NCBI GenBank assembly: GCA_016938515.1
Contig: JAFGUM010000421.1
Coordinates: 1-6,943 of the forward strand
Source of the DNA: Spirochaetales bacterium
Lineage (GTDB): Bacteria; Spirochaetota; Spirochaetia; Treponematales; UBA12059
Reading direction: 5' to 3'
Length of the DNA: 6,943 nt
Shown here: positions 6,352 through 6,943 of the stretch, piece after piece
How positions within the stretch are numbered: the stretch's first letter is position 1
Layout: each line of letters begins with the position of its first letter
Notes under the pieces: generated by a model
What the model saw: only the letters and a program-made list of their open reading frames with translations
Database searches by the model: none
Told to the model about the DNA's origin: nothing
Program-made: the position numbers and the translations under genes

Positions 6352-6828
6352 TCAACTTTCTGCAGCGAGGTAGTTGCGCAGCTCCAGGGCTACGTCCCGG
6401 GCGTTTCTGGCGGCTGCCTGGCCAAAGAACGCGTATACTGCGCTGCCAGCTACCGGGTTGGCGGCGCACACAGCCTTGAGTAGCGGCCCGTCCATCCTGA
6501 GTACCAGGCAACGCTCGCGCGCCACGGCGTTGAAGTCGCGGCGGGCTCCATCAAGAAACGACAGCACGCCGAATGCTACACCCGAATGCAGAGTAAGGAG
6601 TTCTGACTCCTCGTTTCCGCCATTTGGCAGCCTGGATCGTATGCCCACTATGCCCGAGACGATGTAGAACACGTCGTAGCTCGTCTCGTCCTCAGAATAA
6701 AACACCGACTCGCCGGCTACGCTCCGCAGGGACGAAGCCGACGCGATGGCCTGAACCGACTCGTCGTCGAGTGCCGCGAAGGCCGGAATCTCGCTGATAA
6801 TTTCTGTTATGTCCGTATTGTTATCCAT
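6352..6828 (-). CDS. Cyclic-nucleotide-binding-domain protein without a DNA-binding domain
   Basis: A protein of 158 residues, almost entirely one CNB (cAMP/CRP-like) beta-barrel: IPAFAALDDESV (14-25), YDVFYIVSGIVGIRSR (51-66) and the phosphate-binding-cassette region FGVLSFLDGARRDFNAVA (86-103). A short helical tail with an Ala/Arg-rich stretch (about 115-158) follows, and there is no helix-turn-helix, so it is not a full Crp/Fnr regulator. The usual FGE of the cassette reads FGV, losing the glutamate that contacts the ribose in cAMP binders, while a nearby Arg is kept. The ligand is therefore uncertain. The ATG at 6828 is chosen for its GGGGAGG at 7 nt. The longer in-frame version from 6936 would add 36 unrelated residues across the predicted promoter. 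It is the first gene of the unit with udg and priA. Confidence 0.82.
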   Translation of the reverse strand: MDNNTDITEIISEIPAFAALDDESVQAIASASSLRSVAGESVFYSEDETSYDVFYIVSGIVGIRSRLPNGGNEESELLTLHSGVAFGVLSFLDGARRDFNAVARERCLVLRMDGPLLKAVCAANPVAGSAVYAFFGQAAARNARDVALELRNYLAAES

Positions 6829-6835
6829 GGCCAGG

Positions 6836-6842
6836 CCTCCCC
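6836..6842 (-). promoter_or_regulatory. Shine-Dalgarno sequence of the CNB-domain gene
   Basis: GGGGAGG reads on the minus strand 7 nt before the ATG at 6828. It decides the start against the upstream ATG at 6936. Confidence 0.75.
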
Positions 6843-6875
6843 GGTGGTCCAAACCGCGACAGATCCGCTGGTAAA

Positions 6876-6904
6876 AGAATAACGCAAAAGGCGTACCCTG
6901 CAAA
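6876..6904 (-). promoter_or_regulatory. Predicted sigma70-type promoter of the CNB-udg-priA unit
   Basis: On the minus strand: TTTGCA (6899-6904, 4 of 6 consensus), a 17-nt spacer and TATTCT (6876-6881, 4 of 6). Transcription would begin near 6869, about 40 nt before the ATG. A small inverted repeat, AAGCG/CGCTT (6903-6907 and 6916-6920), abuts the -35 and could be an operator or part of an upstream terminator. This is by-eye prediction. Confidence 0.45.
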
Positions 6905-6943
6905 GCGGGCGCGCACGCTTCATGAAATGCTTCCATAAGATTA

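Noticed and set aside
5653..6483. A 276-codon plus-strand open frame opposite udg and the CNB gene.
   Set aside because: It is antisense to two well-supported genes, of biased Ser/Arg/Ala composition with no recognisable domain; typical of high-GC shadow frames.
6829..6936. A 36-codon extension of the CNB-domain protein to an ATG at 6936.
   Set aside because: The internal ATG at 6828 has a strong Shine-Dalgarno sequence, the CNB domain starts just after it, and the extension crosses the predicted promoter.

Overview
The window is GC-rich bacterial chromosomal DNA (about 60% G+C by eye), densely packed and with ordinary housekeeping content. It holds seven protein genes and no RNA gene, insertion sequence, CRISPR array or phage gene that I can see. 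The organism is probably a spirochaete, held with moderate to low confidence. The basis is the periplasmic-type TPR protein, whose repeat motifs (for example HADIAY and ARWWYRYAA) resemble a family I associate with Treponema/Spirochaeta, and the N-terminal extension on the type 4 uracil-DNA glycosylase. No marker gene settles the taxonomy.

Layout. (1) Positions 1-1992, minus strand: a two-gene unit with a BrnQ-type branched-chain amino acid carrier, followed by a metallo-beta-lactamase-fold hydrolase of the COG1237 type that runs off the left edge. The hydrolase's Shine-Dalgarno sequence touches the brnQ stop codon. (2) Positions 1993-2144: a divergent promoter region with a perfect TTGACA -35 facing brnQ and a weaker candidate facing right. 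(3) Positions 2145-3601, plus strand: a compact AlkA/Mag-type HhH-GPD DNA glycosylase, then an exported TPR protein. (4) Positions 3610-6828, minus strand: a three-gene unit in the order cyclic-nucleotide-binding-domain protein, type 4 Fe-S uracil-DNA glycosylase (udg), replication restart helicase priA. These are separated by 7 nt and by a TAATG stop/start overlap. A plausible sigma70-type promoter and a strong Shine-Dalgarno sequence precede the first gene. The TPR gene and priA converge with only 8 nt between their stop codons.

How the parts fit together. Udg and PriA both deal with damaged DNA and stalled replication, and the operon couples their translation. A helix-turn-helix-free cyclic-nucleotide-binding-like protein leads that operon and may be a signalling or regulatory partner, which is inference. 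The AlkA-like glycosylase adds alkylation repair on the other strand. BrnQ plus the MBL hydrolase form a separate transport/metabolism unit whose joint substrate cannot be read from sequence.

No new multi-gene system is evident. The points most worth a second look are the D-for-N change in BrnQ's first conserved motif, the lone CNB domain with a degenerate phosphate-binding cassette, a 15-bp in-frame tandem duplication in priA, the tandem Shine-Dalgarno sequences before brnQ, and the face-to-face promoters at 2067-2109.
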